DNA from: Sutterella faecalis
Lineage (GTDB): Bacteria > Pseudomonadota > Gammaproteobacteria > Burkholderiales > Burkholderiaceae_F
Direction of reading: 5' to 3'
Length of the DNA: 64,000 nucleotides
Assembly (NCBI RefSeq): GCF_006337085.1
Contig: NZ_CP040882.1
Coordinates: forward strand, 1,922,001 to 1,986,000
The notes under the pieces are model-generated. The model did no database searches and was not told the DNA's origin. It worked only from the letters and a program-made list of their open reading frames with translations. Position 1 is the first letter of the stretch. Every line of letters begins with the position of its first letter. The position numbers were made by a program, and so were the translations under genes. Positions 17,978-25,301 of this stretch are shown here, in pieces.

Positions 17978-18011
17978 TTGCAGCAGCCGGCTGAAGAGCT
18001 GGTTGCTGCAA
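17978..18011 (+). promoter_or_regulatory. 15-bp intercistronic hairpin between atpD and atpC
   Basis: Positions 17978-17992 pair with 17997-18011 over 15 consecutive base pairs, two of them G-T wobbles, closing on the 4-nt loop GAAG. It begins 4 nt after the atpD stop and lies 25 nt before the atpC start. No T-run follows, so it is not a standard terminator. A structure of this strength could stall 3' exonucleases, protect the long upstream message and lower atpC output. Confidence 0.7.
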
Positions 18012-18036
18012 GCGCCCGACAAACGGAGCAACCTAT

Positions 18037-18456
18037 ATGGCTACCATTAAAGTCGACGTCGTCAGCGCCGAAGAACATATCTTCTCCGGCGAGGCCGAAC
18101 TCGTGTCGCTGCCCGGAACGTCTGGCGAACTTGGCATCATGCCGGGGCATCTCCCGCTTATCACTCTGATTCGTCCGGGTTTTGTGCGCGTACACAAGCC
18201 TGGTGAATCAGAAGTTGAGCAGATCTTTGTTGCGGGTGGTGTTCTGGAGGTTCAGCCTGATCGAGTCACCGTTCTGGCCGATACCGCAGTCCGCAGCAAG
18301 GATCTTGACGAAGCTCGCGCCAAGGAAGCCCTTGCCGCAGCGGAAGCGTCCCGGGCGACTGCTACGGGCAGCATCGAGATTGCCCGCATCGAAGCGGAAA
18401 TCGCTGCTCTGGTTGCGGAGCTCGCAGTTATCAAGAAACTGCGCAGCAAGCTCTGA
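18037..18456 (+). CDS. atpC: F0F1 ATP synthase subunit epsilon
   Basis: Epsilon joins gamma to the c ring and can inhibit ATP hydrolysis. The 139 residues have an N-terminal beta sandwich (VDVVSAEEHIFSGEAELVSLPGTSGELGIMPGHLPL, typical) and a C-terminal two-helix hairpin rich in Ala and Glu. It is the last gene of the operon. CGGAGCAACCT provides the ribosome-binding site, and a strong terminator follows 26 bp later. Confidence 0.97.
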   Translation: MATIKVDVVSAEEHIFSGEAELVSLPGTSGELGIMPGHLPLITLIRPGFVRVHKPGESEVEQIFVAGGVLEVQPDRVTVLADTAVRSKDLDEARAKEALAAAEASRATATGSIEIARIEAEIAALVAELAVIKKLRSKL

Positions 18457-18481
18457 TCAAATCAAGCCAACGACGCCTTTT

Positions 18482-18515
18482 AAAGCGGAGATGCTTACGA
18501 GCATCTCCGCTTTTT
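18482..18515 (+). terminator. Intrinsic terminator of the atp operon
   Basis: A 13-bp stem, AAAGCGGAGATGC (18482-18494) with GCATCTCCGCTTT (18501-18513), closes a 6-nt loop and runs directly into TTTTT. This is a textbook rho-independent terminator. Confidence 0.92.
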
Positions 18516-18685
18516 AGTACCCATACTATCCGTCAAAGCGCTAGCATTCTGAATAAGCAGTTTGAACGGGACCACTGTTTCAAGCATTGAAAATACATTT
18601 GGTCTTGTTGGAGCAATACACTCGTCCCTCGCAGACCGAAAAGAAGTGTGCTGGGATTAGAGCTCAACTGAATGGAGGTTTAAGT

Positions 18686-19090
18686 ATGAGCGCAGTTAAG
18701 ATCCTCGTAACGACGGACGGTTCTAATTTAAGCGACAAGGCGGTGGATACCGCCATCGGACTTGCTGAACAGGTGGGCGGCTCGGTAGTCGGCATGACGG
18801 CCGTGCTTACACCGGCTCCGGCTGGCGGCTTCGAGGACGAAGATCCTGTCGTCAAGGAGCGTCTTGAAGCTATTTCCCGCAAGGCTGCCGAAGCGGAGGT
18901 TCCCTGCGAGGTAATTGCCGAGCATGCTGAAACGGTTGCGCAGGGAGTGCTTGCCTGTGCCGCAAGATGCAATGCCACGTATATCGTGATGGCAAGCCGC
19001 GGACTTGGAACTTTCGGCGCGCTGCTTTTGGGCAGTGAGACGCAGAAAGTGCTCAGTCAGGCGGATCGTCCGGTACTGATTGTCCGCTGA
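18686..19090 (+). CDS. Universal stress protein (UspA family)
   Basis: The 134-residue protein is a single Usp domain, with the opening SAVKILVTTDGSNLSDKAVDTAI and the C-terminal ATP-loop type pattern GLGTFGALLLGSETQKVL followed by RPVLIVR. The G-2x-G-9x-G(S/T) pattern marks the nucleotide-binding subgroup. Start 18686 is favoured by GGAGGTTT 6-13 bp upstream; an open frame extends further 5' but has no family similarity. It is monocistronic, between two terminators, and is probably induced by stress or growth arrest. The 170 bp upstream hold its promoter, which I could not place with confidence. Confidence 0.93.
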   Translation: MSAVKILVTTDGSNLSDKAVDTAIGLAEQVGGSVVGMTAVLTPAPAGGFEDEDPVVKERLEAISRKAAEAEVPCEVIAEHAETVAQGVLACAARCNATYIVMASRGLGTFGALLLGSETQKVLSQADRPVLIVR

Positions 19091-19123
19091 TGAGAAGTTA
19101 TTCTCTCAGATAGATTAATTAGA

Positions 19124-19152
19124 AAACTCCGCGCCGCAGTGCGCGGTTTTTT
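19124..19152 (+). terminator. Intrinsic terminator after uspA
   Basis: CCGCGC (19129-19134) pairs with GCGCGG (19141-19146) over a 6-nt loop. AAAA precedes the stem and TTTTTT follows (19147-19152). Confidence 0.85.
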
Positions 19153-19208
19153 CTTGTTTGCTGGCGAAGGTCTGCGCGAAAAGCGCGGCAAATAAACGGA
19201 AAAACGAA

Positions 19209-20285
19209 ATGATCCCTCAGAATGACTGCTTCCTGCGTGCGCTTAAGCGCGAACATACGGACTTCACTCCGCTCTGGTTGATGCGTCAGGCAGGTCGATA
19301 TCTGCCGGAGTACTGCCGCACGAGAGCTCAGGCCGGCAGCTTTATGGGGCTTGCGCAGAATCCGGACTACGCTACAGAAGTGACGCTGCAGCCTATTGAT
19401 CGTTATGGACTGGATGCCGCTATTCTGTTTTCGGACATTTTGACGGTCCCTGATGCGATGGATCTCGGGCTTTCGTTCGTTCAGGGTGAGGGGCCTGTGT
19501 TCGCTCATCCTGTGCAGAGTGAAGAAGCCGTTGAAAAGCTTTATGTGCCCGATCCCGAGGAAAAACTCGGCTATGTCATGGCCGCCGTAAGAAGCATCCG
19601 TTCGGCACTCAATAATCGAGTCCCTCTTATTGGTTTTTCCGGTTCCCCCTTTACGCTTGCCTGCTACATGATTGAGGGACGAGGAAGCCGCGATTTTCGC
19701 ACTGCTAAAACGATGATGTTCCGCCGTCCTGATCTCTTTGAGCGCGTGCTTGACATCAATGCTGATGCAGTGGCGGCTTATCTCAATGCTCAGATTGCAG
19801 CCGGGGCCCAGGCGGTGCAGATCTTTGACACCTGGGGCGGCATGCTTGCCGACGGCGATTTCCAACGCTTCTCTTTGACTGCAACAAAGAAAGTGGTTGA
19901 TCGACTCACGCGCACAACGCCTGACGGAGAGAAAGTGCCGGTCATTGTTTTTACAAAGGGCGGCGGCGAATGGCTCGCAGACTGTGCGGCGATGGGCTGC
20001 GATGCGCTGGGTCTTGATTGGACGACCAATCTCTCTCGGGCCCGCAAGGTTGTGGGAGATCGTGTTGCACTTCAAGGCAACATGGACCCGCTCGTGTTGT
20101 TTGCAGACGAGGATACGATTCGCCGTGAGGCACGCAAAGTGCTTGATGCCTTCGGCCCTGTCGGAGCCGGCGGGCATGTCTTTAATCTGGGCCATGGCAT
20201 TAATCAGTTCACGCCTGTCGAGAGCGTGCAGATCCTTGTCGATGAAGTACACCAGTACAGCCGCCGCTATCACACTGCCGGTTGA
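19209..20285 (+). CDS. hemE: Uroporphyrinogen decarboxylase
   Basis: HemE removes the four acetate carboxyls of uroporphyrinogen III to give coproporphyrinogen III in haem synthesis. The 358 residues from ATG 19209 begin MIPQNDCFLRAL and contain the family signatures PLWLMRQAGRYLPEY, the catalytic Asp region FSDILTVPDAMDLG, and GFSGSPFTLACYMIEG. The open frame extends upstream, but 19209 matches the family length and lies after a purine-rich stretch. Haem supply is relevant to the cytochrome bd, haemoglobin and NapB genes further on. Confidence 0.96.
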   Translation: MIPQNDCFLRALKREHTDFTPLWLMRQAGRYLPEYCRTRAQAGSFMGLAQNPDYATEVTLQPIDRYGLDAAILFSDILTVPDAMDLGLSFVQGEGPVFAHPVQSEEAVEKLYVPDPEEKLGYVMAAVRSIRSALNNRVPLIGFSGSPFTLACYMIEGRGSRDFRTAKTMMFRRPDLFERVLDINADAVAAYLNAQIAAGAQAVQIFDTWGGMLADGDFQRFSLTATKKVVDRLTRTTPDGEKVPVIVFTKGGGEWLADCAAMGCDALGLDWTTNLSRARKVVGDRVALQGNMDPLVLFADEDTIRREARKVLDAFGPVGAGGHVFNLGHGINQFTPVESVQILVDEVHQYSRRYHTAG

Positions 20286-20300
20286 GTTCTTATCAACGAG

Positions 20301-20494
20301 TTATGCACAGATCTTGTGCTGGCGCAGTTGATGAATAAATAAGCCCGCCGAATTCCGGCGGGCTTATTTAGTTCGTATCTTCACCTGTGGCAGTAAGAAA
20401 GAAAGTGCGAGTCATTCCTTAGTTTGTGGTTTCTTCCTAAAAAATTCACTAAGGGAGGCATCTCTCTCAAGAACAATCCACAAAGTTATCCACA
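20301..20494. promoter_or_regulatory. DnaA-box cluster in the hemE-priA gap
   Basis: The 305-bp gap between hemE and priA contains TTATGCACA at 20301-20309 (fits TTWTNCACA), a perfect TTATCCACA at 20486-20494 and, 3 bp before the latter, the weaker CAATCCACA at 20474-20482. A terminator lies between the first and the others. The last pair is about 100 bp upstream of the priA start, so DnaA may regulate priA or be titrated here. The rest of the gap holds an A/T-rich presumed promoter and no gene. Confidence 0.55.
20336..20370. terminator. Intrinsic (bidirectional-looking) terminator after hemE
   Basis: TAAATAAGCCCGCCG (20336-20350) is the exact complement of CGGCGGGCTTATTTA (20356-20370), with a 5-nt loop and A/T-rich outer arms on both sides. 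Confidence 0.85.
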
Positions 20495-20590
20495 AGATGC
20501 GGCGCCTTTTCCAAAATAGAAAGAGTCAATCTGAGCCTGGATTCATAAATAAAATCGAAAGTTTCATCAGTATTTTTTTAAAAGTAAGCC

Positions 20591-22621
20591 ATGACCAGAG
20601 TTGATCAGTTTGCCCGTGTGCTAGTGGATGCGCCCGGACTACCGCCGCTCGACTACCGAGTGCCTGAAGATATGCTCGCGGCTACGGGTGATTTGGTCCT
20701 GGTTTCTCTTGGTGCGCGCCGGGTTGTAGGCGTTATCGCAGAACTTCATTCAGCTTCAGATATCGAATCCCGCCGACTGAAGAGTATTTTGAAAAATCTC
20801 CGGATAACGGCTCCTCTCGGTTCTGAGTGGCTCCAACTTACGCGATTTGCGGCTTCTTACTACATACGCTCATGGGGCGAAGCTGCGCTTCCGGTAATAC
20901 CGCTTGCACTTCGACGAGCTCCGACGCCGCAGCAGGAAAAACGCATGGCAGGAATACGCAATGTCATGCCGAAGACAGATGCATGCCCAAAGAGCAGAGT
21001 GACGTCGCCAAAGCTCAATGATGAGCAGCGAACAGCAGTGAATGCCGTGCTTTCTCAGAAAGGGTTCGCTTCTTTTTTGCTGTTTGGCGTGACGGGATCT
21101 GGAAAAACAGAGGTGTATCTTCACCTGATGGAAGAAGTGCTCAGGGGAAATCCTGAAGCACAGGTACTTCTGCTTGTCCCGGAAATTAATCTGACGCCGC
21201 AGCTGGTTGGTCGAGTTCGTGCCCGGTTCCCGGAAGAAGCTGTAGCTGCGCTTAATTCAGAATTTACTGACAGGGAAAGAGCTGCCGCTTGGCTTGCTGC
21301 ACATGAAGGTCAGGCAAGAATTCTTGTCGGTACGCGAATGGCTATCTTTGCCAGCATGCGGCACCTCAGACTCATTCTTGTTGATGAGGAGCATGACCAT
21401 TCTTATAAAGCCGGGGACGGACTGCGCTACAGTGCGCGCGACCTCGCAGTCTGGCGTGCTTCCCGGCTTCAATGTCCTGTTGTTTTGGGATCTGCGACGC
21501 CATCGCTCGAAAGTTGGGCTAAAGCTCAGTCAGGAGCCTATAAGCTCCTCACGCTCACCAAGCGTGCGGCTCAGCACGCTCAATTGCCGACTGTTGTTTT
21601 AACGCCTCCGCCGATTAAGGGGGCGCGAAGCATGATTACAGAGGTCTCGAGAGAAGCCGTTGAGTCCTGTCTGGCAGAAGGTCGGCAGATACTGGTATTT
21701 CTTAACCGCAGAGGATATTCGCCGGTGCTTTCGTGCCCGGCCTGCGAATGGGTGAGTACCTGCGCAAGATGCTCTGCCTTTACGGTCTACCATAAACGAG
21801 AGAATGCGTTGATCTGTCATCATTGCGGCTGGAGGCGACCGGTGCCGGAGGCCTGTCCTCAGTGCGGCAATGTGGATATTTTGCCAAGAGGAACCGGAAC
21901 GGAGCGCATAGAAGAAGATCTTGCTTTACTTTTCCCCGGCAAAAGAATCTTGCGCATTGATCGCGACAGTGCATCGAAAAAACATGCCGCAGAAGAAGCT
22001 TTTAGAAAAGTCCACCAGGGGGAGGTGGATATTCTTGTCGGCACGCAGATGGTGGCAAAGGGACATGATTTTCAGAATGTGGGTTTAGTGCTGGTACTTA
22101 ATCCAGACGCACAGATATTGAGTCCCTCGACACGAGCACGCGAGCAGCTTTTTGCCACACTGATGCAAGTTGCCGGACGCGCTGGCCGTACGGGTGAACG
22201 GGGCCGTGTAATGATTCAGACGCGTTTCCCTGAAGATCCGCTTTTTGCCGCTCTGGCGCACCAGAATTATGTGGAATTTGCAGAGGATGCACTCAGAGAG
22301 CGCAAAGAGAATGCCGGCGTGCCTTTTATTCATCAGGCGCTTTTGACGGCGGAAGCCGACATGCTTTCGCAATCGCTCGGCTTCCTGGAAGCCGCAGCAG
22401 ATGCTGCTCAAAATATTTGCGGCGATTCCGTGCTTGTATACGATCCTGTGCCCATGCCTCTTGTAAGGCTCATGAATAGGGAAAGAGGACAGCTTCTCGT
22501 TGAAAGTTCAGATCGGATGGCGCTGCACCGGTTTCTCGTTGAGTGGAGCTCAGTACTTATGAAGCTTCCTAAGCCAGGAAAGATCACATGGGCGCTTGAG
22601 GTTGATCCCCTTGAAGCATGA
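20591..22621 (+). CDS. priA: Primosomal replication-restart helicase PriA
   Basis: PriA recognises abandoned forks and D-loops and reloads DnaB. The 676-residue protein has the 3'-end-binding N domain, then a superfamily 2 helicase core with Walker A GVTGSGKTEVYLH near residue 170 and the DEEHDHSYK motif II. An inserted zinc region holds eight cysteines (CPACEWVSTCARC ... CHHCGWRRPVPEACPQCG). Motif VI, QVAGRAGR, is intact. DnaA boxes lie in its upstream region, and a tRNA gene begins 22 bp after its stop. Confidence 0.96.
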   Translation: MTRVDQFARVLVDAPGLPPLDYRVPEDMLAATGDLVLVSLGARRVVGVIAELHSASDIESRRLKSILKNLRITAPLGSEWLQLTRFAASYYIRSWGEAALPVIPLALRRAPTPQQEKRMAGIRNVMPKTDACPKSRVTSPKLNDEQRTAVNAVLSQKGFASFLLFGVTGSGKTEVYLHLMEEVLRGNPEAQVLLLVPEINLTPQLVGRVRARFPEEAVAALNSEFTDRERAAAWLAAHEGQARILVGTRMAIFASMRHLRLILVDEEHDHSYKAGDGLRYSARDLAVWRASRLQCPVVLGSATPSLESWAKAQSGAYKLLTLTKRAAQHAQLPTVVLTPPPIKGARSMITEVSREAVESCLAEGRQILVFLNRRGYSPVLSCPACEWVSTCARCSAFTVYHKRENALICHHCGWRRPVPEACPQCGNVDILPRGTGTERIEEDLALLFPGKRILRIDRDSASKKHAAEEAFRKVHQGEVDILVGTQMVAKGHDFQNVGLVLVLNPDAQILSPSTRAREQLFATLMQVAGRAGRTGERGRVMIQTRFPEDPLFAALAHQNYVEFAEDALRERKENAGVPFIHQALLTAEADMLSQSLGFLEAAADAAQNICGDSVLVYDPVPMPLVRLMNRERGQLLVESSDRMALHRFLVEWSSVLMKLPKPGKITWALEVDPLEA

Positions 22622-22628
22622 AGCTCTG

Positions 22629-22634
22629 TATAAT
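22629..22634 (+). promoter_or_regulatory. -10 element for tRNA-Arg
   Basis: A perfect TATAAT lies 9 bp before the mature 5' end of the tRNA and 7 bp after the priA stop. The -35 must lie inside the priA 3' end, where I see only weak matches. Confidence 0.5.
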
Positions 22635-22643
22635 CAAAAACCT

Positions 22644-22718
22644 CCTCGCGTGGTGAAATGGATATCATACGGCCCTCCGAAGGCCGTGTCTCAGGTTCGA
22701 CTCCTGACGCGAGGACCA
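22644..22718 (+). tRNA. tRNA-Arg, anticodon CCG
   Basis: I folded this by hand. The acceptor stem pairs CCTCGCG (22644-22650) with CGCGAGG, with discriminator A and an encoded CCA at 22716-22718. The D arm is GTGA/TCAT with one G-U. The anticodon stem CGGCC/GGCCG surrounds loop CTCCGAA, giving anticodon CCG (22677-22679). The T arm is TCAGG-TTCGACT-CCTGA. It decodes CGG arginine codons and is followed by a terminator-like hairpin. Confidence 0.95.
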
Positions 22719-22753
22719 GTTTTTAAGTTCCGAGAGAACCTTGGATCCTGTTG

Positions 22754-22789
22754 TCCCGTACCGCTCCCAGATGCGGCGCGGGATTTTTT
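22754..22789 (+). terminator. Terminator after tRNA-Arg
   Basis: TCCCG (22754-22758) with CGGGA (22779-22783), plus inner CCGC/GCGG, forms a stem with a small internal loop; TTTTTT follows at 22784-22789. It lies between the tRNA and the DUF971 gene. Confidence 0.75.
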
Positions 22790-22805
22790 GTATAGCGGAT
22801 TAGCG

Positions 22806-23222
22806 ATGAAAGTACCTGTAGAAGTGCTTGTTCACAGCAAGGCGAAGACGCTTGAGCTTGCTTATGCAGACGGTACGCGAGCGATTTTCCCATTTGAATT
22901 TCTGCGAGTTTTTTCTCCTTCGGCTGAAGTTCAGGGGCACTCTCCGGAGGAAGCCGTGCTTCAGGTTGGCTGCGCAAACGTTGGGTTGCGGGGTGTCGAA
23001 CCAGTCGGACAGTACGCGCTAAAGCTGCTGTTCGACGATGGGCACGAAACCGGAATCTACAGCTGGGATTATTTTGAAAAACTGTTTGTTGAGCATGATG
23101 CGCTTTGGGGTGCTTATCTGAATGAGCTCGCAAGCGTTGGCGCCTCAAGAGATCCGGCAGACCCTGCAAATGCACCGTTCCTTGCCCGAATGAAACCAAA
23201 GAAGACCTGCAGCCATGGATAA
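22806..23222 (+). CDS. DUF971 family protein (gamma-butyrobetaine hydroxylase-like N-terminal domain)
   Basis: From ATG 22806 the product is 138 residues. Matches to DUF971 are the LELAYADGTRAIFPFEFLRVFSPSAEVQGH opening, GCANVGLRGVEPVGQYALKLLFDDGHETGIYSWDYF, and a Cys in the C-terminal tail. The fold is related to a zinc-binding N domain of BBOX-type oxygenases, but the bacterial stand-alone proteins have no proven role. In betaproteobacteria this gene commonly sits before ubiE, as here, and overlaps it by 8 bp. The frame is open upstream through the tRNA gene, which rules out a longer start. Confidence 0.88.
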   Translation: MKVPVEVLVHSKAKTLELAYADGTRAIFPFEFLRVFSPSAEVQGHSPEEAVLQVGCANVGLRGVEPVGQYALKLLFDDGHETGIYSWDYFEKLFVEHDALWGAYLNELASVGASRDPADPANAPFLARMKPKKTCSHG

Positions 23223-24000
23223 AAAGGCAGAGAAGATGGAAGAAAAGGAGAAGAGCAAATCAGCTTCTGAAAAACATCAGATTGATTTTGGTTTTAGCCA
23301 GATCGACGAAGCTGAAAAGGAAGAGCGAGTACGCCATGTGTTCGACAGCGTGGCGAAAAAGTACGACCTGATGAATGATCTCCTTAGTCTGGGAATGCAT
23401 CGGCTCTGGAAGCGGCGCTGCATTGCAAGCGCAGCCGTAAAGCCCGGCATGAAGGTGCTTGATATTGCAAGCGGGACGTGCGATCTTGCCATGGCCTTTG
23501 TAAGGCTTGCGGGAGACGAAAACGTTACGGCGACGGATATCAATCACGAAATGCTCGCATGCGGACGAGATCGTATGCGCGCACACGGTATGCGTTCAAA
23601 CGTGGTGCTTGCCGATGCAGAGCGTTTGCCTTTTGATGAAAACTCCTTTGATGTCGTGACGGTTTCCTTTGGCATCCGGAATATGACGCACAAGGATCGG
23701 GCTCTCAGGGAAATGCTTCGCGTGCTCCGCCCCGGCGGAAAGCTGCTGGTCCTTGAATTTTCACGCTGTTCAGCATTTTTAAAGCCTTTTTACGACTTTT
23801 ACTCTTTCCATTTCATGCCCTGGCTGGGGGGAAAAATTGTCTCGGATGCGGCGTCCTACAGGTATTTAGCGGAATCCATCCGCATGCATCCGAATCAGCA
23901 GGCCTTTGCAAAACTCATGACGGATGCAGGTTTTTCTGACGTGAAATGGCACAATCTGACATTCGGGATCTGCGCGCTTCACATCGGGAAGAAAAACTGA
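23215..24000 (+). CDS. ubiE: Ubiquinone/menaquinone C-methyltransferase UbiE
   Basis: UbiE C-methylates the quinone ring in both ubiquinone and menaquinone synthesis. The 261-residue protein has a charged ~20-residue N-terminal extension, then HVFDSVAKKYDLMNDLLSLGMHRLWK, the SAM-binding motif VLDIASGTCDLA, and the signatures FDVVTVSFGIRNM and RVLRPGGKLLVLEFS. The start overlaps the DUF971 stop. The quinones made here are the electron source for cytochrome bd and Nap encoded in the window. Confidence 0.95.
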   Translation: MDKKAEKMEEKEKSKSASEKHQIDFGFSQIDEAEKEERVRHVFDSVAKKYDLMNDLLSLGMHRLWKRRCIASAAVKPGMKVLDIASGTCDLAMAFVRLAGDENVTATDINHEMLACGRDRMRAHGMRSNVVLADAERLPFDENSFDVVTVSFGIRNMTHKDRALREMLRVLRPGGKLLVLEFSRCSAFLKPFYDFYSFHFMPWLGGKIVSDAASYRYLAESIRMHPNQQAFAKLMTDAGFSDVKWHNLTFGICALHIGKKN

Positions 24001-24081
24001 AAGAAGCTCGATTGCCGGGAAGCCCGATGATGTTGGATGAAGGCATTACTGCGCAGATCAGATAAAAAAGGAAAGACCAAG

Positions 24082-25065
24082 ATGAAAAATCTCGTAGCAG
24101 CTCTCGTAGTCTGCATCGCTCTTGCAACCGCGTCCCTTGATGCAGATGCAGCCAAGCGCTTTGGCGGCGGTGGCAGCCTCGGCCGTCCTGCCCCGACTTT
24201 TTCTCAGAAAGCCCCTGCAGCTCCAGCCGCAGCACCTTCTGCTCAACAGCGTCAGCAACCGGGTGCAGCTCAGCGTCCCGCCGCGACTCCGCCCGTGCAG
24301 CAACCTTCCATGATGGGACGCGTGCTCGGCGGCATTGCTGCTGCGCTTGGCATCACCGCTCTCCTGTCCATGCTTGGTCTTGGCGGCGCCGGTCTTTCGA
24401 GCATCATTACGGTGGTGCTTCTTGCGGTCGTTGCTTTCTTCGTGGTGCGCATGGTTCTTTCTCGCCGGCGTCCCCAGACTCAGACCTCCTCAGTCGGAGG
24501 AGTCTCATCCGATCCGTTTGCTGCATCGCGTCCGGTAGAACCCTCGCGCCCAATGGAGTCGCAGGCGATGCCTGAACCTCAGAGCTGGCAGCAGCCATCC
24601 GGTCAGACGCCCCGTTCGGGAAGCGTCATGGATCAGCTGATGGGGGGTAATGGATCGTCCGCTGCAAGCGTCAATCCTGTGGATGTAACTCCCGCGGATT
24701 TCGATCGTGCAGGCTTCCTCAAGGCCGCGCGCGAGAACTACATCAAGCTCCAGAAAGCATGGGATACCGGCAACGTAATGGAGATTTCGGACTTTACTGA
24801 TAACGATATCTTTACAGCCGTTACTCATCAGCTTCGCGAGCGCAAGGGCGAGGTCTACAAGACAGAAGTCGAAAGACTTGATAACGAGCTTTTAGGCATC
24901 GCACAGGAGGGTAAGGAGTACTTTGCGAGCGTGCGCTTTACCGGACGTCTTCTCATCAATGGTGAGGCAGAGGATCTCGATGAAACATGGGTTCTTTCGA
25001 AGCCGGTTGAGGGAGATCGCGGCTGGCTGCTTTGCGCCATTCGTCAGAATGAACCCTCGGCTTGA
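24082..25065 (+). CDS. Tim44-like domain protein
   Basis: The 327-residue protein begins with a signal peptide (MKNLVAALVVCIALATASLDADAA), followed by the FGGGGSLGRP motif common to this family. A Pro/Ala/Gln-rich low-complexity stretch (about residues 40-80) comes next, then one or two membrane segments near 85-135. The C-terminal Tim44 domain includes FLKAARENYIKLQKAWDTGN. Bacterial members are envelope proteins of unproven function. It follows ubiE, the usual betaproteobacterial order, but ubiJ and ubiB, which often follow, are absent here. Confidence 0.85.
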   Translation: MKNLVAALVVCIALATASLDADAAKRFGGGGSLGRPAPTFSQKAPAAPAAAPSAQQRQQPGAAQRPAATPPVQQPSMMGRVLGGIAAALGITALLSMLGLGGAGLSSIITVVLLAVVAFFVVRMVLSRRRPQTQTSSVGGVSSDPFAASRPVEPSRPMESQAMPEPQSWQQPSGQTPRSGSVMDQLMGGNGSSAASVNPVDVTPADFDRAGFLKAARENYIKLQKAWDTGNVMEISDFTDNDIFTAVTHQLRERKGEVYKTEVERLDNELLGIAQEGKEYFASVRFTGRLLINGEAEDLDETWVLSKPVEGDRGWLLCAIRQNEPSA

Positions 25066-25104
25066 TCGTAAAAAGGGGTGATGTAACCCCTTCTTATCTA
25101 ATTG

Positions 25105-25144
25105 AATACGCTGCGTTTTCCTAAAAGCGCGGCGTATTTTTTTT
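25105..25144 (+). terminator. Intrinsic terminator after the Tim44-domain gene
   Basis: A long stem pairs AATACGCTGCGTTTT (25105-25119) with 25123-25138, with one bulged G, and runs into a T8 tract ending at 25144. A smaller hairpin, AAGGGGT/ACCCCTT (25073-25092), lies just before it. Confidence 0.85.
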
Positions 25145-25162
25145 GATCTCGATGAAACATTG

Positions 25163-25268
25163 CCCGATTGCTGCCGCCTTATCGGGAAAAACGCGCCTTT
25201 ATGAAGGAACACATCGTCGCATTGATTCCTACAATGCGCGGAAAAATCAAATCCTTCGTGGATTTTCC
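25163..25268 (+). promoter_or_regulatory. Structured 5' leader of the sodium:solute symporter gene (three hairpins)
   Basis: The 157 bp between the preceding terminator and the symporter start can form three successive stem-loops: CCCGAT/ATCGGG (25163-25168 with 25181-25186), CGCATTG/CAATGCG (25218-25224 with 25232-25238), and GGAAAAATC/GATTTTCC with one bulge (25240-25248 with 25261-25268). The frame is open through it, but the encoded residues do not match the transporter family. I do not recognise a known riboswitch. Confidence 0.35.
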
Positions 25269-25301
25269 GTTCAACGTCGTTTTTACAAGGACATAAAAGG
25301 G

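Noticed and set aside
16543..18195. Long open frame of about 550 codons on the strand opposite atpD
   Set aside because: It is an antisense shadow of a highly expressed gene with strong codon bias and gives a His/Arg-rich sequence without family resemblance. The same applies to the long frames opposite atpA (14060-15520), the RND permease (33713-35284), the SSS transporter (25461-27005), cydB (44069-45097) and napA (60946-62505).
22644..22718. tRNA-Arg as integration site of a mobile element
   Set aside because: No integrase gene and no repeat of the tRNA 3' end was noticed nearby; the following genes are ordinary core genes.
22596..22805. N-terminal extension of the DUF971 protein
   Set aside because: The frame passes through the tRNA-Arg gene and its terminator; the DUF971 domain begins at 22806.
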